DNA from: an uncultured Nitrospinaceae bacterium
GTDB lineage: Bacteria > Nitrospinota > Nitrospinia > Nitrospinales > VA-1
DNA: 6,236 nt
NCBI GenBank assembly: GCA_905182935.1
Contig: CAJJDL010000087.1
Span: 1-6,236 of the forward strand
Direction: 5' to 3'
Part shown: piece after piece, positions 5,485 through 6,236 of the stretch
Numbering within the stretch: the first letter of the stretch is position 1
Layout: every line of letters starts with the position of its first letter
Made by a program: the position numbers and the translations under genes
Notes under the pieces: generated by a model
What the model saw: only the letters and a program-made list of their open reading frames with translations
What the model was told of the DNA's origin: nothing
Databases searched by the model: none

Positions 5485-6236
5485 ATGAGCAGCAAACCAA
5501 AATTAGAAAAAAAACTTTCTCTCGATGACCCACTCCAGTTTATTAAAGGCGTGGGACCTAAAAGAGCTAACCTTCTTAAAAAAATTAATTTAGAAACTGT
5601 CTCCGACGTTCTTTTTTTCCTTCCATTTCGTTATGACGATCGAAGTCAAGTAAAAAAAATAATCGAGCTTGTCCCCGGCGAAATGGTTTCATTGATCGGA
5701 ACTATTATTGATGTAAGTATTTTACGTATTGGTCGTCGCAGGAAAATATTTGAGGCATTAGTACAGGACGAAAGTGGAACAATGCGCGTTAAATGGTTCC
5801 GGTTTAATGAAACTTATATGACAGGAAAAATAAAAGTAGGGAGCAAGTTGATCTTTTCCGGCAAACCGGCTCATGATAAAAAAAATGGTGGGATCGAAAT
5901 GGTTCATCCAGACTCTGAAAGTGGGCTAGACGAAGGACCAAATGAATTGGAAATAGGACGTATCGTTCCTGTCTATCACTCAACTGATGGTTTACACCTA
6001 AAGTCGTTAAGAACCATCGTTAAAAATGTGATAGACGATTACAAAGACCTCATTGAAGAATTTCTACCAGAAAAAATATTAAACCGATATAAATTACCCA
6101 TTAGAAGTGAAGCTATTCAGAGGGCACATTTCCCTCCAGCCGACGCCTCAATCAGCCTTCTTCAAAAATTTCAAGACCCATCTCAGAAAAGGCTAATATT
6201 TGAAGAGTTTTTTTTACTCCAACTTGCTCTAGTATT
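5485..6236 (+). CDS. recG: ATP-dependent DNA helicase RecG, N-terminal 250 codons (cut by window end)
   Basis: RecG is a monomeric double-stranded DNA translocase that reverses stalled replication forks and acts on branched recombination intermediates. The visible part is the N-terminal wedge region: 'PLQFIKGVGPKRANLL' (16-31, a helix-hairpin-helix-like GVGP), 'FLPFRYDDRS' (45-54), an OB-fold at about 65-150 including 'VQDESGTMRVKWF', then 'GRIVPVYHSTDGL' (158-170), 'LPIRSEAIQRAHFPP' (204-218) and 'RLIFEEFFLLQLAL' (236-249). These follow the RecG family in order. The Walker A and B helicase motifs would lie beyond the window; whole proteins usually have about 690-830 residues. The frame stays open to the last base, so this is truncation by the window, not a broken gene. 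ATG 5485 is the first possible start because an in-frame TAA occupies 5476-5478. No Shine-Dalgarno sequence precedes it, and a TATAAA at 5474-5479 lies only 5 bases upstream. The gene diverges from rel; in E. coli recG is also near spoT. Confidence 0.95.
   Translation, partial: MSSKPKLEKKLSLDDPLQFIKGVGPKRANLLKKINLETVSDVLFFLPFRYDDRSQVKKIIELVPGEMVSLIGTIIDVSILRIGRRRKIFEALVQDESGTMRVKWFRFNETYMTGKIKVGSKLIFSGKPAHDKKNGGIEMVHPDSESGLDEGPNELEIGRIVPVYHSTDGLHLKSLRTIVKNVIDDYKDLIEEFLPEKILNRYKLPIRSEAIQRAHFPPADASISLLQKFQDPSQKRLIFEEFFLLQLALV

Overview
This AT-rich window carries six protein genes from what looks like an ordinary bacterial chromosome. By eye G+C is well below 40%. Four genes fit a motile Gram-negative bacterium: a FlgM-type anti-sigma factor, a cysteine-containing (C+) ribosomal protein L28, a bifunctional Rel/SpoT enzyme, and RecG. 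The TPR protein and the exported glutaminyl-cyclase-like protein would suit a deep-branching proteobacterial or Nitrospinota-type lineage. That placement is only an inference from protein character and base composition. I see no phage, transposon, CRISPR, tRNA or rRNA sequence.

Layout. 3-683 (+): the 3' part of a TPR-repeat protein whose start lies outside the window. 700-1635 (-): an exported M28-family, glutaminyl-peptide cyclotransferase-like metalloenzyme, converging on the TPR gene with a gap of only 16 bases. 1636-2075: a non-coding stretch holding a close match to a sigma-28 (FliA) flagellar promoter. 2076-2402 (+): flgM, followed by a hairpin and T-tract terminator. 2489-2792: a second non-coding stretch, ending in a probable promoter with a perfect 8-bp dyad. 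2793-2984 (+): rpmB. 3014-5206 (-): rel, converging on rpmB. 5207-5484: a divergent intergenic region with two candidate rel promoters. 5485 to the window end (+): the first 250 codons of recG.

Function. FlgM holds sigma-28 inactive until the flagellar hook is finished. The sigma-28-like site in front of flgM suggests the usual feedback loop, in which FliA drives the synthesis of its own inhibitor. Rel makes and degrades (p)ppGpp, the signal that sets ribosome synthesis, and here it sits beside a ribosomal protein gene and recG. In E. coli, spoT and recG are also close neighbours, but in one orientation; here they diverge.

I found no convincing new multi-gene system. The most informative non-obvious items are the sigma-28 promoter of flgM, the dyad overlapping the rpmB promoter, and the predicted N-terminal glutamine on the mature glutaminyl-cyclase-like enzyme.
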